From contig PAJV01000045.1 in assembly GCA_002706765.1 (NCBI GenBank), forward strand, positions 96,689-160,688: DNA of 64,000 bases, in the 5' to 3' direction. The DNA comes from Gimesia sp. GTDB lineage: Bacteria; Planctomycetota; Planctomycetia; Planctomycetales; Planctomycetaceae. This document shows, piece by piece, positions 45,829 through 54,339 of the stretch. The notes beneath the pieces were generated by a model, which saw nothing but the letters and a program-made list of their open reading frames with translations, had not been told where the DNA came from and did no database searches. The position numbers and the translations under genes were made by a program. How positions within the stretch are numbered: the first letter of the stretch is position 1; every line of letters starts with the position of its first letter.

Positions 45829-46752
45829 ATGACTGCATTTCACGAATTTGAACTCATTGAATGGATTCGTTCACAGGGGGGCACGTCGCATTCAGACCTG
45901 CTGGGAATCGGCGATGATACGGCAATACTGCAGCCATCGGCGAATTCAGAACTGTTACTGGCGACTGACATGCTGATGGAGGGGACACATTTCACATTTC
46001 CTCCCGCCACACCCGAACTGGCCGGTCGCAAAGCCCTGGCCGTCAATCTGAGTGATCTGGCAGCCATGGGGGGCACCCCTCATTCGGCACTCGTCAGTCT
46101 GGCATTGCCTCGATCACGGGGTTCCGAATTTGCTAAATCAGTGATGCAGGGCGTCATGCAACTTGCAGCAGAATTTGAGACACAACTCGCCGGCGGTGAC
46201 ACGAACAGTTGGGACGGCCCGCTGGTGATCAATGTCGCCATCCTCGGCACCGCTGCACAGTCACATTCCGTAAAACGCTCTGGCGCTCAGCCAGGCGACT
46301 GGATCTTCGTGACAGGCGCGCTGGGGGGAAGCCTCGGTTCGCATCACCTGACATTTCAACCCCGCGTCAGGGAAGCAGCCACCCTGAGGGAAACCGTGAC
46401 CATCAAATCGATGATCGATCTGAGCGACGGGCTGGCTTCGGATCTCCAGCATATTCTGAAAGAATCGGGCGTGGGTGCGGTGATCCGGTCGCAACAGATT
46501 CCGATCAGCCCGCTCATCTCCACGGAACTTTCCTCTGCAGAGCGTCTGCAGAAAGCGATCTCTGACGGAGAGGACTTCGAGTTGCTGTTTACCGTCTCAC
46601 CCGACGAAGGACAACGACTGCTGAAACAGAATCCCCTCGCAATCGCGTTGACGCATCTGGGTGAAATCACAGCAGAGCAGGGGGCATTTCTGCTGCAGGA
46701 AGATGGCTCCCGTATCTCCCTGAAACGAAGTGGCTGGCAGCATCAGCTCTGA
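45829..46752 (+). CDS. thiL: Thiamine-monophosphate kinase
   Basis: Makes thiamine diphosphate from thiamine monophosphate with ATP, the last step of thiamine biosynthesis. The 307-residue length is typical. Conserved segments in order: FELIEWIRSQG, GIGDDTAIL, ATDMLMEGTHF, KALAVNLSDLAAMGG, GGDTNSWDGPLVINV, MIDLSDGLASDL and SDGEDFELLFTV, all ThiL/PurM-fold signatures. I start at ATG 45829, since the alternative upstream start at 45766 adds non-conserved residues. It converges with rpoN with a 6-nt gap. Confidence 0.92.
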   Translation: MTAFHEFELIEWIRSQGGTSHSDLLGIGDDTAILQPSANSELLLATDMLMEGTHFTFPPATPELAGRKALAVNLSDLAAMGGTPHSALVSLALPRSRGSEFAKSVMQGVMQLAAEFETQLAGGDTNSWDGPLVINVAILGTAAQSHSVKRSGAQPGDWIFVTGALGGSLGSHHLTFQPRVREAATLRETVTIKSMIDLSDGLASDLQHILKESGVGAVIRSQQIPISPLISTELSSAERLQKAISDGEDFELLFTVSPDEGQRLLKQNPLAIALTHLGEITAEQGAFLLQEDGSRISLKRSGWQHQL

Positions 46753-46758
46753 GTCTGG

Positions 46759-48249
46759 TTAATATTCACGTCGCTGACGGGAAGACGGGATATTCATCGC
46801 TTTCCGATACTTGGTCACCGTTCTGCGGGCGAGGTTATAGCCTTCCTGGGACAAGGCGTCCACAAGGGCATCATCGCTGAGGGGCTTATTCTTATCTTCC
46901 CCATCAATGATTTCCTTGAGTTTCAGGCGAATGATGCCCCAGGCGACGTCTTCACCATCGGAGGTTTTCGTCCCACCACCAAAGAAGCGTTTCAGGGGAT
47001 ACAGTCCGCGGGGAGTCTGGATCCATTTGTCATCGACGGCACGCGAAACCGTTGTCACGTGGACCCCGACCACGTCGGCAATCTGCTGCATTTTTAAGGG
47101 GACGATGAACTCAGGTCCGTTATCCAGAAACTCGGTCTGGAAATCCACAATCGCCTGGGCGACCCGTTTCAGTGTACTGTGTCGCTGTTCGATGGCTTCG
47201 ATCAACCACTTGGCAGCGTCGATTTTCTTTTTGATGTAGTCTTTGGTCTGATCGTCGGCTTTGTTACGCAGCATCTGGGCATAACCCCGGCTGATACGCA
47301 GGGGAGGCGTGTATTCGTTTTCCAGCTCGACCACGTATTTGCCGTCTTTGTCCAGTTTCACAAACACATCCGGCGTCACTTTGAGCACGGGCTCTGATTC
47401 GAATCCCCGACCGGGAAACGGATCCAGATACCGCAGGTACGACATGGCGTTCTTGATCATATCGATCGAATAGCCGGTCTTGCGTTGAATCACAGGCAGT
47501 CGATTCTGCCCCAAGTCATCCAGGTGGGAAGTGATCAGAGTCACCAGCACATCGCGATAGGGCGCATCTGGCTTCAACTGCAACAACAGGCATTCCTGCA
47601 GGTCCCGGGCTCCCACGCCAGGCGGATCGCATTTTTGAATCAGATGCAGGGCGGTTTCCGCTTCTTCCTGAGTTATCTTATGTCCATACACCTGCACAAT
47701 CTCGGGCAGGGAGCTTTGCAGGCGACCATTATGGTCCAGGTTCTGAATCAGGTATTCGCCAAACTCTTTGATTTCCGGAGAGCAGTTGAAGTAATGAAAC
47801 TGTTCAACCAGGTATTCGTTGATCGTCTGCTGTCGTTCGGTAATATTGGCGACCGCATCATTATTGCGTTCGATATCATCGCTGATACGATTGGAAGAAG
47901 GTTTCGTCGCCGAGGTCACATTGTCTTCAGGCCACTGTTCGGCCATCTCCAGCAGTCGTTCAAAATCGGACTCGTTATTCTGCTCGCTGCCGGCAACCAT
48001 TTCCTTTTCGTCAATTTCATGACTGTTGGAATCCGAGTTGGCCTGTTCCCGCATCTGTTCCGTCTCGGTATCAGGTGTATTCTCGTTGTCGCTGATACGT
48101 TCCAGGCAGACATTCTCTGCCAGCTCCTGATCAATGCGTTCTTCCAGCGCCTGTAAAGGGAGCTGCAGAATCTCCATGGACTGGATCATCCGGGGAGCCA
48201 GCTTCATCTGCTGCCCCAGTTTCATTTGTTGTGAAATATTCAGATGCAT
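46759..48249 (-). CDS. rpoN: RNA polymerase sigma-54 factor
   Basis: An alternative sigma factor that needs AAA+ activators; 496 residues. The N-terminal activator-interacting region reads [19 protein letters not shown] Gln/Glu-rich acidic spacer (about 60-125) is followed by the core-binding domain ([18 protein letters not shown]). The HTH region includes [19 protein letters not shown]. The C-terminal RpoN box is [21 protein letters not shown]-like, nearly canonical. The sigma-54 activator at the left end of this window is a plausible partner. Lies 73 nt downstream of recR on the same strand. Confidence 0.95.
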   Translation of the reverse strand: MHLNISQQMKLGQQMKLAPRMIQSMEILQLPLQALEERIDQELAENVCLERISDNENTPDTETEQMREQANSDSNSHEIDEKEMVAGSEQNNESDFERLLEMAEQWPEDNVTSATKPSSNRISDDIERNNDAVANITERQQTINEYLVEQFHYFNCSPEIKEFGEYLIQNLDHNGRLQSSLPEIVQVYGHKITQEEAETALHLIQKCDPPGVGARDLQECLLLQLKPDAPYRDVLVTLITSHLDDLGQNRLPVIQRKTGYSIDMIKNAMSYLRYLDPFPGRGFESEPVLKVTPDVFVKLDKDGKYVVELENEYTPPLRISRGYAQMLRNKADDQTKDYIKKKIDAAKWLIEAIEQRHSTLKRVAQAIVDFQTEFLDNGPEFIVPLKMQQIADVVGVHVTTVSRAVDDKWIQTPRGLYPLKRFFGGGTKTSDGEDVAWGIIRLKLKEIIDGEDKNKPLSDDALVDALSQEGYNLARRTVTKYRKAMNIPSSRQRREY

Positions 48250-48322
48250 GTATTATCCGAATCCAAATCCGTTGTTGTCTTACAAATAAATATTAAATGG
48301 AACAAATGAAATACGGGAGATT

Positions 48323-48949
48323 TCAAAATCTCTGCCGTCCCTGTAACGCGTCTGATAACATCTCTTTATTAGCAAACTCTAGCACACTCCCGGAGGCAAT
48401 ACCGCGGGCAAGCCGGGTGATTTCCACATTTTCATGTTCCAGCAGATTGGAGATATAAAGTGCGGTTCCATCACCTTCCAGCGTCGGATTGGTCGCCATG
48501 ATAATTTCGGTGACCCCATCCTGTTTGACGCGTCGAATCAGGGCATTGATCGTCAGGTTATCCGGTCCAATCCCTTCCAGTGGTGATATCCGTCCCTGCA
48601 ATACGTGATAAACGCCTTGAAATGAACTGGTCGCTTCCAGCGAGACTACATCCCGGGGCTGCTCGACCACACAGACCAGTTTCTTGTCACGCCGGGAATC
48701 GGAACAGATGGTACAGACTTCCTGTTCGGTAAGATTGTAACAGACGGAACAGGGACGCACCGACTGCTTGACGGCGTTGATGGCATCTGCCAGCTGGCGG
48801 GCCTGTGGTTCCGGAATGGACAGGATGTAGTGCGCAAGCCGCTCAGCAGATTTACGACCGATTCCAGGCAGTGTCGCAAACTGATCAATCAGTTGCCCCA
48901 CACTGGTACCATAAGGATGAGACTGACTCTCTCTTCCACGTAGCGACAT
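48323..48949 (-). CDS. recR: Recombination protein RecR
   Basis: A 208-residue RecFOR-pathway factor that helps load RecA at gaps. The N-terminal HhH region reads [20 protein letters not shown]. The zinc finger is [16 protein letters not shown]. The Toprim domain follows ([26 protein letters not shown]) and the C-terminal end has [12 protein letters not shown] start at ATG 48949 (GAAGAG upstream) rather than the frame limit at 49021. It is the third gene of the dnaX-ybaB-recR operon. Confidence 0.95.
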   Translation of the reverse strand: MSLRGRESQSHPYGTSVGQLIDQFATLPGIGRKSAERLAHYILSIPEPQARQLADAINAVKQSVRPCSVCYNLTEQEVCTICSDSRRDKKLVCVVEQPRDVVSLEATSSFQGVYHVLQGRISPLEGIGPDNLTINALIRRVKQDGVTEIIMATNPTLEGDGTALYISNLLEHENVEITRLARGIASGSVLEFANKEMLSDALQGRQRF

Positions 48950-49029
48950 AAAATGACTCTTCAAAAAATTTGAAACAGACGGATTGCAATCCGTGACAGA
49001 GACAGAATCGAAAGACCTCAAACGCCTGA

Positions 49030-49383
49030 TCAGGAATTAGGGTTGAATTTCGAAAGCGCTTCATCCAGACCGGGTATATTCATGCCACCGGTGATTTGTG
49101 ACATCTGTTCGGCAGCTCCTTCGCGCGCTTTGTCCAATGCCTGATTGGTCGCTGCCGTGATCAGATCTTCCAGCATCTCGCGGTCGCCGCTCTCCAGCAG
49201 AGTCTGGTCAATTTTGACCCCCAGAATCTTCTGCTGGCCATTTGCTTCTACATTGACCATGCCGCCACCGGCAGAGCCTTCAAAGCGAAGCTTCCCCAGT
49301 TTTTCCTGCATCTCCGTCATTTTGCCCTGCATTTCTGAAAACTGCTTCATCATGCCGGCGATATTTCCCAGTCCTTTGAACAT
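49030..49383 (-). CDS. ybaB: YbaB/EbfC family nucleoid-associated protein
   Basis: A 117-residue DNA-binding protein. It shows the family pattern: [18 protein letters not shown] helix, then [26 protein letters not shown] beta strands, and the [18 protein letters not shown] helix. It lies in the conserved dnaX-ybaB-recR order, two nt after the dnaX stop. GTG 49389 would overlap the dnaX stop and is an equally possible start; AAGAGGA upstream could serve either. Confidence 0.93.
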   Translation of the reverse strand: MFKGLGNIAGMMKQFSEMQGKMTEMQEKLGKLRFEGSAGGGMVNVEANGQQKILGVKIDQTLLESGDREMLEDLITAATNQALDKAREGAAEQMSQITGGMNIPGLDEALSKFNPNS

Positions 49384-49385
49384 GG

Positions 49386-51179
49386 TCACGAATCCTCTTT
49401 TTTCTCTTCTGCCTGAACTTTTAAAACATCGACTCTCACACTTTGTGCATTAAACACGGAAAGGGCTTCCTGCAGAAATTCATCTGCAGCAGGGGCCAGT
49501 TCACGCTGTTCCGCTCGCTGTTGCGCAACCGATGGTCTGTTTTGTTTGTCAGCTGCATCCTCGGGTTCCGTCGGGGCTTCCTGAACAATCAAACGAATTT
49601 TAATCCGTTCTCCAGTCACCTTTTCCAGTGAATTTTCGAGGCGGGCCAGCATTTCCGGCCGTTCGCAGTATTGCTTTGAGAAATTATAGCTCTTAGAGAA
49701 TTGTAAATCCAGCTGTTTCGGCCCAGAAATTGCTATTGACGTCACACCTTTCACGGAATCTTTTAACAAATCCTTAGTGTTCTCAATAAGTTGCGACAAC
49801 AATAAACTTTCCATTCCGGCTCGAAACGGGACTGTTTCTGCTGCAGGAGCTGAATTTTCAACGGGTTCTGATGCTACTGGCGATTGAATTTCATTTTTTT
49901 TTTCAATTTTTTTTTGATCAGTCGGCTGTTCAGGACGCTCTACGGGAGTAGCTGGTGCCTCAGAAACTGGTTGTGAAACCTCAGAAGCTGAGAGGCGGGG
50001 TGAAGCCTGCCTCACTGCGGTCGGAGCAGCTGGTAACTGTCCCCCTGATGACAGAAACTGGCTTAGCAGGTCCAGATCCTCGAGCAGGGACATCCGTATC
50101 AATGCCAGTTCCACCAGGGCACGACCATGACTGGCACGAAACATCCGGTTACGGGCTTCATTCAGAATCTGAAACGCGGCCAGGCAGGTTTGAATTCCCC
50201 AGGCCTCGGACTGGCGCTGCAGACTGGCCCGATTCCCTTCTGAGATCGAAAGCAGGGTGACCTGCGAGGCACCCGTTGCCACAACAGATAAATCCCGCAG
50301 ATAATTCAGCAGTTGATCGACTAACTCATTCAACTGCACGCCTGCGTTCAGAGCCGCATCGAAGTGGGTCAGCGCCACATCCCGCTGCTGTTCAATCAAG
50401 GCGTCTATGAGTTGAATCAGTCGTTCATCACTCGCGGTCCCCAGGATCCGATGGACACTTTCCGCCGTCAGATGGGACTCGCCAAACGAGAGCAGTTGAT
50501 CAAAAATAGATTGACTGTCCCGCATCGATCCACCCGCGCGACGCGCGACCAGTTGGATTGCCTCATCAGATACGCTGACCTGTTCGGCTTCCGCAATCTG
50601 TTTGAGTCGATCACAGATACTGTTCTCTTCAATGTACCCGAAATCGAATCGCTGGCAGCGGGAGAGAATTGTATCGGGCAGCTTGTTTGGTTCGGTCGTA
50701 CAGAAGATGAACTTCACATTGGGAGGCGGCTCTTCAAGCGTTTTCAACAGGGCATTGAACGCTTCCTTGGTTAACATGTGAACTTCGTCAATGATGTAGA
50801 TCTTATATTTTGATCGCATGGACCGGACATTCACATTCGCCCGCAACGAACGAATATCATCAATCCCGCGATTTGAAGCACCATCGATTTCCAGTACGTC
50901 GACATCGCTGCCCACAGAAATATTCTGGCAGACTTCACACGTGCCACAAGGGATTCCATCCTGGGTATGAGGGCAATTCAACGCTTTGGCCAGAATGCGG
51001 GCCATTGATGTTTTTCCCACACCCCGCGCACCGGTAAATAAATAAGCGTGCGCGACACGGTCGCCGCGGATGGCATTCTGCAGTGCCTGGGCCACCATTC
51101 CCTGTCCGACAACTTCCGAAAAATTCTGAGGCCGGAAGCGGCGGGCCAACACCGTATACTGTATCGATTTACTGGACAT
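49386..51179 (-). CDS. dnaX: DNA polymerase III tau/gamma subunit, with A9/A10 slippage tracts
   Basis: The clamp-loader ATPase; 597 residues. Walker A is TGARGVGKTSMARIL; the zinc module is CPHTQDGIPCGTCEVC; Walker B-like IIDEVHML; sensor 1 FCTTEPNKLPDTILSR. Domain III ends around residue 375. A Pro/Ser/Lys linker follows, containing QKKIEKKNEI at 422-431, encoded by A9 and A10 tracts. After these comes the tau-specific region. One extra A, or a -1 slip, at either tract leads directly to TGA, predicting a gamma-like product of 425 or 429 residues. It is first in the operon with ybaB and recR; the SRP RNA gene is upstream. Confidence 0.95.
   Translation of the reverse strand: MSSKSIQYTVLARRFRPQNFSEVVGQGMVAQALQNAIRGDRVAHAYLFTGARGVGKTSMARILAKALNCPHTQDGIPCGTCEVCQNISVGSDVDVLEIDGASNRGIDDIRSLRANVNVRSMRSKYKIYIIDEVHMLTKEAFNALLKTLEEPPPNVKFIFCTTEPNKLPDTILSRCQRFDFGYIEENSICDRLKQIAEAEQVSVSDEAIQLVARRAGGSMRDSQSIFDQLLSFGESHLTAESVHRILGTASDERLIQLIDALIEQQRDVALTHFDAALNAGVQLNELVDQLLNYLRDLSVVATGASQVTLLSISEGNRASLQRQSEAWGIQTCLAAFQILNEARNRMFRASHGRALVELALIRMSLLEDLDLLSQFLSSGGQLPAAPTAVRQASPRLSASEVSQPVSEAPATPVERPEQPTDQKKIEKKNEIQSPVASEPVENSAPAAETVPFRAGMESLLLSQLIENTKDLLKDSVKGVTSIAISGPKQLDLQFSKSYNFSKQYCERPEMLARLENSLEKVTGERIKIRLIVQEAPTEPEDAADKQNRPSVAQQRAEQRELAPAADEFLQEALSVFNAQSVRVDVLKVQAEEKKEDS
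49894..49915 (-). promoter_or_regulatory. Double poly-A slippage site within dnaX
   Basis: On the coding strand, nine As (49915-49907), TTG, then ten As (49903-49894). In the normal frame they read Gln-Lys-Lys-Ile-Glu-Lys-Lys-Asn. Adding one A at the first gives AAT TGA; at the second AAA TGA. Confidence 0.7.
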
Positions 51180-51432
51180 ACCTGTTTTCAGACATCGAAA
51201 TCAGAAAGAGACAAAGAAACGGAAAACGAAGAGCAACTAACTGCTCAGCCACTTACAATAAGTGACTCTCATCCGTTTATCCAGTGAGAGATGGTAATCA
51301 ATTTACGATCAAGGCGTGAATGAGGAACTGATAGAGCGTATCATATTGAACCATAGCGTTCGCAATCTAATATACTCGGCCCTAAAGGCTCTGGAGACGC
51401 TACAGTAAAACTGGATACAGTCTAAGAAAAAA
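51180..51432. other. dnaX upstream region including element copy C
   Basis: About 250 nt between the SRP RNA 3' end and the dnaX start. Contains element copy C. No other gene; the dnaX promoter presumably lies here, but the SRP transcript may also read through. Confidence 0.45.
51363..51425 (+). repeat. Recurrent intergenic element, copy C
   Basis: CAATCTA, then ATACTCG, hairpin GGCC with GGCT (one G-U), CTGGAGACGCTACAG, and a slightly altered CTGGATACA at the conserved distance. Its 3' end abuts the T-tract of the SRP RNA terminator on the opposite strand. Confidence 0.68.
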
Positions 51433-51446
51433 GGGGCGAAAAGCTG
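51426..51446 (-). terminator. Terminator of the SRP RNA gene
   Basis: The closing SRP stem runs directly into six or seven Ts (read on minus) at 51432-51426, so the RNA's own terminal helix serves as an intrinsic terminator. Confidence 0.75.
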
Positions 51447-51547
51447 CCTCCTCGTACACCTGGAATAAACCAATGTGGGCTGCTTCGGTTAAGATCTGAC
51501 CCGGTCAATGACTACCCCACCATACTCGGAGACAGCTTTTCGCCCCC
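51433..51547 (-). ncRNA. ffs: Signal recognition particle RNA (small bacterial type)
   Basis: A rod-shaped RNA of about 115 nt, the scaffold for Ffh in cotranslational membrane targeting. The ends pair perfectly over 14 bp (51533-51546 with 51433-51446), continuing as CUCC/GGAG. At the tip the conserved Ffh-binding domain reads GUCAGAUCUUAACCGAAGC then AGCC, the same length as the family core with GUCAG and AAGCAGCC intact. The loop is UAAC, which fits the less common URRC class rather than GGAA. It is followed by TTTTTT and has a promoter upstream. SRP RNA next to dnaX-ybaB-recR is the order seen in Bacillus subtilis, which supports the call. The exact 5' end is uncertain. Confidence 0.92.
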
Positions 51548-51579
51548 TGATAGCTGGCGATTCAACGCCTGAACCATGC

Positions 51580-51607
51580 ATTATGGAGCTAAATTCGCGA
51601 TCGTCAA
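51580..51607 (-). promoter_or_regulatory. Sigma-70-type promoter for the SRP RNA
   Basis: On minus: TTGACG (51607-51602), 16-nt spacer, CATAAT (51585-51580), five of six matches at each box. Transcription would start near 51573, leaving a 5' leader of about 25 nt with a small GGCG/CGCC hairpin to be trimmed. Confidence 0.65.
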
Positions 51608-51692
51608 CCCACTGCCATTTGATTTCCCGCACTGAATCGCCGAAAATCATAAAATACTGCGATAATCCACTCCTACGCATCAGAAACGAATT

Positions 51693-53018
51693 ATGAATCT
51701 GTACCAGACACCGCCCCGAACGATTGCCGACGCACAGCAGGCGATCAAAGCCGGCGAACTCACCTGTCGCGAACTGCTGGAACAATGCTTTCAGAATATT
51801 GAGGAAAAAGAACCCGTCATTCACGCCTGGGCATACCTCGATCGTGAGGCGGCCTTTGAACGTGCCGACTTACTGGACCAGGAACTGCAGCGGGGTCGCT
51901 GGCGGGGACCTTTACACGGCATTCCGATCGGCATCAAAGATATCATCGATGTCAAAGGCATGCCCACCCGGGGGGGATTGGAGAGCCGCGACAAATCACC
52001 TGTGTCCCAAGATGCCACCCTCGTAGAAAATCTGCGCCTGGAAGGGGCGATCTTCCCCGGCAAAACCGACACCACGCAATTAGCCTGTTTCGACCCTCCG
52101 CCCACTCTGAACCCCTGGAACCAGGCACACACACCCGGGGGTTCTTCCAGCGGTTCCGCGGCCGCCGTCGCCGCCGGCATGTGCCTGGCCGCCGTCGGAA
52201 CACAAACCGGCGGCTCCATCATCAGACCTGCTGCGTTCTGCGGCGTTGCGGGCCTGAAACCGACCTTCGGTATGGTGGATCGCCAGGGGGTGATCCTGCT
52301 TTCCGATCATCTGGATCACGTCGGCCCTCTCGCACACACCATCGCGGACCTGGTCATCCTGCTGGATGGCATGACGGATCAGGCCACCTATCTGCCGCTG
52401 TTGATTGAACCGGTTACCGCTGCCCCCCGCATCGGCTGGCTGACTGACTTCTTTGAGAGCAGGGCAGATCCAGCAATGCAACAGGCACTCACATCAGTCC
52501 GAACCAGACTGGAAACCGCCGGTGCCCCCATCAGAGATTGCCCGCTGCCCAAGGAATTTGAACCGATCCTGGACTACCATCGGGATCTGATGCAGTTTGA
52601 AATGGTACAGAATATGGGTGCCGACTACGATCAGAATGGAAAATTCTACGGCCCTGCCATCAGCCAGGTACTCGACGCGGGCAGAAAACTCTCACAGGAA
52701 CGCTTCGAGTCCTGCCTGGACTACCAGAACTTGATCTCGCAAGTCACGCGGAGGTGCTTCGCCCGTGCGGAGATCCTGATTTCCCCCGCGACTGTGGGAC
52801 CGGCTCCCGCACCGGACACAACGGGTAGCCCTGAGATGAACGCCCCCTGGAGCCTGACCGGCTTTCCTACGATTACTATCCCCGTCGCAGTCACCGGGCA
52901 GGGTCTGCCCCTCGGAATTCAGATCACCGGTCACCCCGATAAATTCGACGATCTGCTGCTGGCTTCCCAGTGGTGTGAGGATGTCTTACGCCCCGGATTT
53001 CTGGAACAGTGTTCTTAA
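51693..53018 (+). CDS. Amidase signature family hydrolase
   Basis: A 441-residue amidase. The Ser-cisSer-Lys triad is visible: Lys in IPIGIKDIIDVKG (near 85), the Gly/Ser-rich GGSSSGSAAAVAAG (near 150-163) with cis-Ser, and nucleophile Ser in GTQTGGSIIRPAAFCG (near 173). Length is slightly short of GatA, and no gatB or gatC is next to it, so a general amidase rather than the tRNA amidotransferase subunit is likelier. Substrate unknown. It shares a bidirectional terminator with the convergent desaturase. Confidence 0.9.
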   Translation: MNLYQTPPRTIADAQQAIKAGELTCRELLEQCFQNIEEKEPVIHAWAYLDREAAFERADLLDQELQRGRWRGPLHGIPIGIKDIIDVKGMPTRGGLESRDKSPVSQDATLVENLRLEGAIFPGKTDTTQLACFDPPPTLNPWNQAHTPGGSSSGSAAAVAAGMCLAAVGTQTGGSIIRPAAFCGVAGLKPTFGMVDRQGVILLSDHLDHVGPLAHTIADLVILLDGMTDQATYLPLLIEPVTAAPRIGWLTDFFESRADPAMQQALTSVRTRLETAGAPIRDCPLPKEFEPILDYHRDLMQFEMVQNMGADYDQNGKFYGPAISQVLDAGRKLSQERFESCLDYQNLISQVTRRCFARAEILISPATVGPAPAPDTTGSPEMNAPWSLTGFPTITIPVAVTGQGLPLGIQITGHPDKFDDLLLASQWCEDVLRPGFLEQCS

Positions 53019-53050
53019 ATCCGTGCATTGCTGCATGTCATTCCAGATCT

Positions 53051-53100
53051 AAAAAAAGCCCCGACCGGTTCTCACCAGTCAGGGCTTTCATTTTATTTAT
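53051..53100. terminator. Bidirectional terminator between amidase and desaturase
   Basis: A stem of about 13 bp with two mismatches (AAAGCCCCGACCGGT with ACCAGTCAGGGCTTT), TCTC loop; T-rich on plus (TTTCATTTTATTT) and TTTTTTT on minus. It serves both convergent genes. Confidence 0.85.
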
Positions 53101-53109
53101 CTGTTTCGT

Positions 53110-54117
53110 CTACTTGGCAACCACGATTCCATTTTTGCCGGGTTCCGGATCAATTTCCGGTTCTGCATTCTTTTCAGGAATCCGATCATTAACGTCGTAG
53201 GCCATACCGATGGCTCTCAAAGCTTTGATCGACCACCAGGTAATGTCAATTTCCCATTTGCGGTGACCGGCGGGAGCGACAGAGGGATGGGCATGGTGAT
53301 TGTTGTGCCAGCCTTCGCCGTAGGCGACGATCGCGACCCACCACAGGTTCTTGGACTGATCTGTGGTTTCGTAGTTACGATAGCCCCACAGATGAGTCGC
53401 AGAGTTGACGAACCAGGTGGAGTTGTAAACAAAGGCCATCCGGGCACACAGTCCCCAGAGCAGCATCGACCAGCCCATGTAGTTTCCGCCCATGGCGTAA
53501 CCGATGCCGTACATGGCAAAGCCGGAACCAATCAGCCACAAGGGGTAGGTCTTTTCGAAGAACTGAATCAGGGGTCGATTTTTAAAGTCGGGGATGTAGT
53601 GATCGGCGAATTTATCATTGAGTTCTTTATCACGATAGACGAACAGCCACAGCAGGTGTGCCCACCACGACCCTTCAAACGGGGAGTGAGGATCGCCGTG
53701 CTTGTCTGATTTCTGGTGATGCAGTCGATGAGTGGCAGCCCAGGTCAGGGGGGAACCTTCTCCAGACAGGACACCACACAGCAGAACAAAGAATTCGGCA
53801 GGGGCTCTCAGCTTGAATGATTTGTGCGAGAGATAACGATGGTAGCCCAGGCAGATGCCGATACTGGCGGTGGCCCAGTGCAGAACCAGACAGGCAACAA
53901 TTGCCTGCCAGGAGATAAAGAAGAGTGCAGCAACCGCACCAATGTGAATGCCAGCCATCCAGATCAGGACGACCCAGTCAACATTGCCCCAGTTCAAGTT
54001 CTCTTTATGAAATTTGGCGAGAATCTGTTCCCGCTCTTCGCGTTTTTTTGATTTTCGGGGTTGGGATACCGCAGCCGTTTGCTCTTCAGCAGGATCTTCC
54101 AGAATGACACTCGACAT
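53110..54117 (-). CDS. Acyl-CoA (stearoyl-type) delta-9 desaturase
   Basis: A 335-residue membrane di-iron enzyme that introduces a double bond into fatty acyl chains. The three His boxes are present: HRYLSHKSF, HRLHHQKSD and HNNHHAHPS, plus NSATHLWG. Four hydrophobic segments (for example WVVLIWMAGIHIGAVAALFFI and the pair in the middle) fit the fold. The N-terminal 45 residues are charged and cytosolic (KSKKREEREQ). An operator-like palindrome lies about 140 nt upstream, suggesting regulated expression. It converges with the amidase. Confidence 0.93.
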   Translation of the reverse strand: MSSVILEDPAEEQTAAVSQPRKSKKREEREQILAKFHKENLNWGNVDWVVLIWMAGIHIGAVAALFFISWQAIVACLVLHWATASIGICLGYHRYLSHKSFKLRAPAEFFVLLCGVLSGEGSPLTWAATHRLHHQKSDKHGDPHSPFEGSWWAHLLWLFVYRDKELNDKFADHYIPDFKNRPLIQFFEKTYPLWLIGSGFAMYGIGYAMGGNYMGWSMLLWGLCARMAFVYNSTWFVNSATHLWGYRNYETTDQSKNLWWVAIVAYGEGWHNNHHAHPSVAPAGHRKWEIDITWWSIKALRAIGMAYDVNDRIPEKNAEPEIDPEPGKNGIVVAK

Positions 54118-54247
54118 TGTTGTCCTCGTCTATTTAACAGGTGCCTGATTTTTACATTCGCAGGAAATCAGGTTTCACCGACCTCCTTACTTCTGCCGAA
54201 TTCTATCAATGAGGTCGGAATCCGTTGTCAGGTAAACGTCATATAAT

Positions 54248-54271
54248 TGTCAAAGTTGTGTCAAAATGACA
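54248..54271. promoter_or_regulatory. Candidate operator upstream of the desaturase
   Basis: A perfect 13-bp palindrome TGTCA-AAA-TGACA (54259-54271), with a further TGTCA half-site 11 bp to the left (54248), one helical turn. It is in the promoter region of the desaturase. The regulator is unknown. Confidence 0.45.
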
Positions 54272-54339
54272 AAAAATATGATTTTCCAAGGGTTTCTGAC
54301 AAAAAAGAGTGCAGAAAACGTGACGCACGTGCACATGTT

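Noticed and set aside
47485-48156. Plus-strand open frame of 223 codons
   Set aside because: Antisense to rpoN, without domain features.
51489-51824. Minus-strand frame of 111 codons over the amidase start
   Set aside because: It overlaps the SRP RNA gene and the amidase; the RNA explains the conserved sequence.
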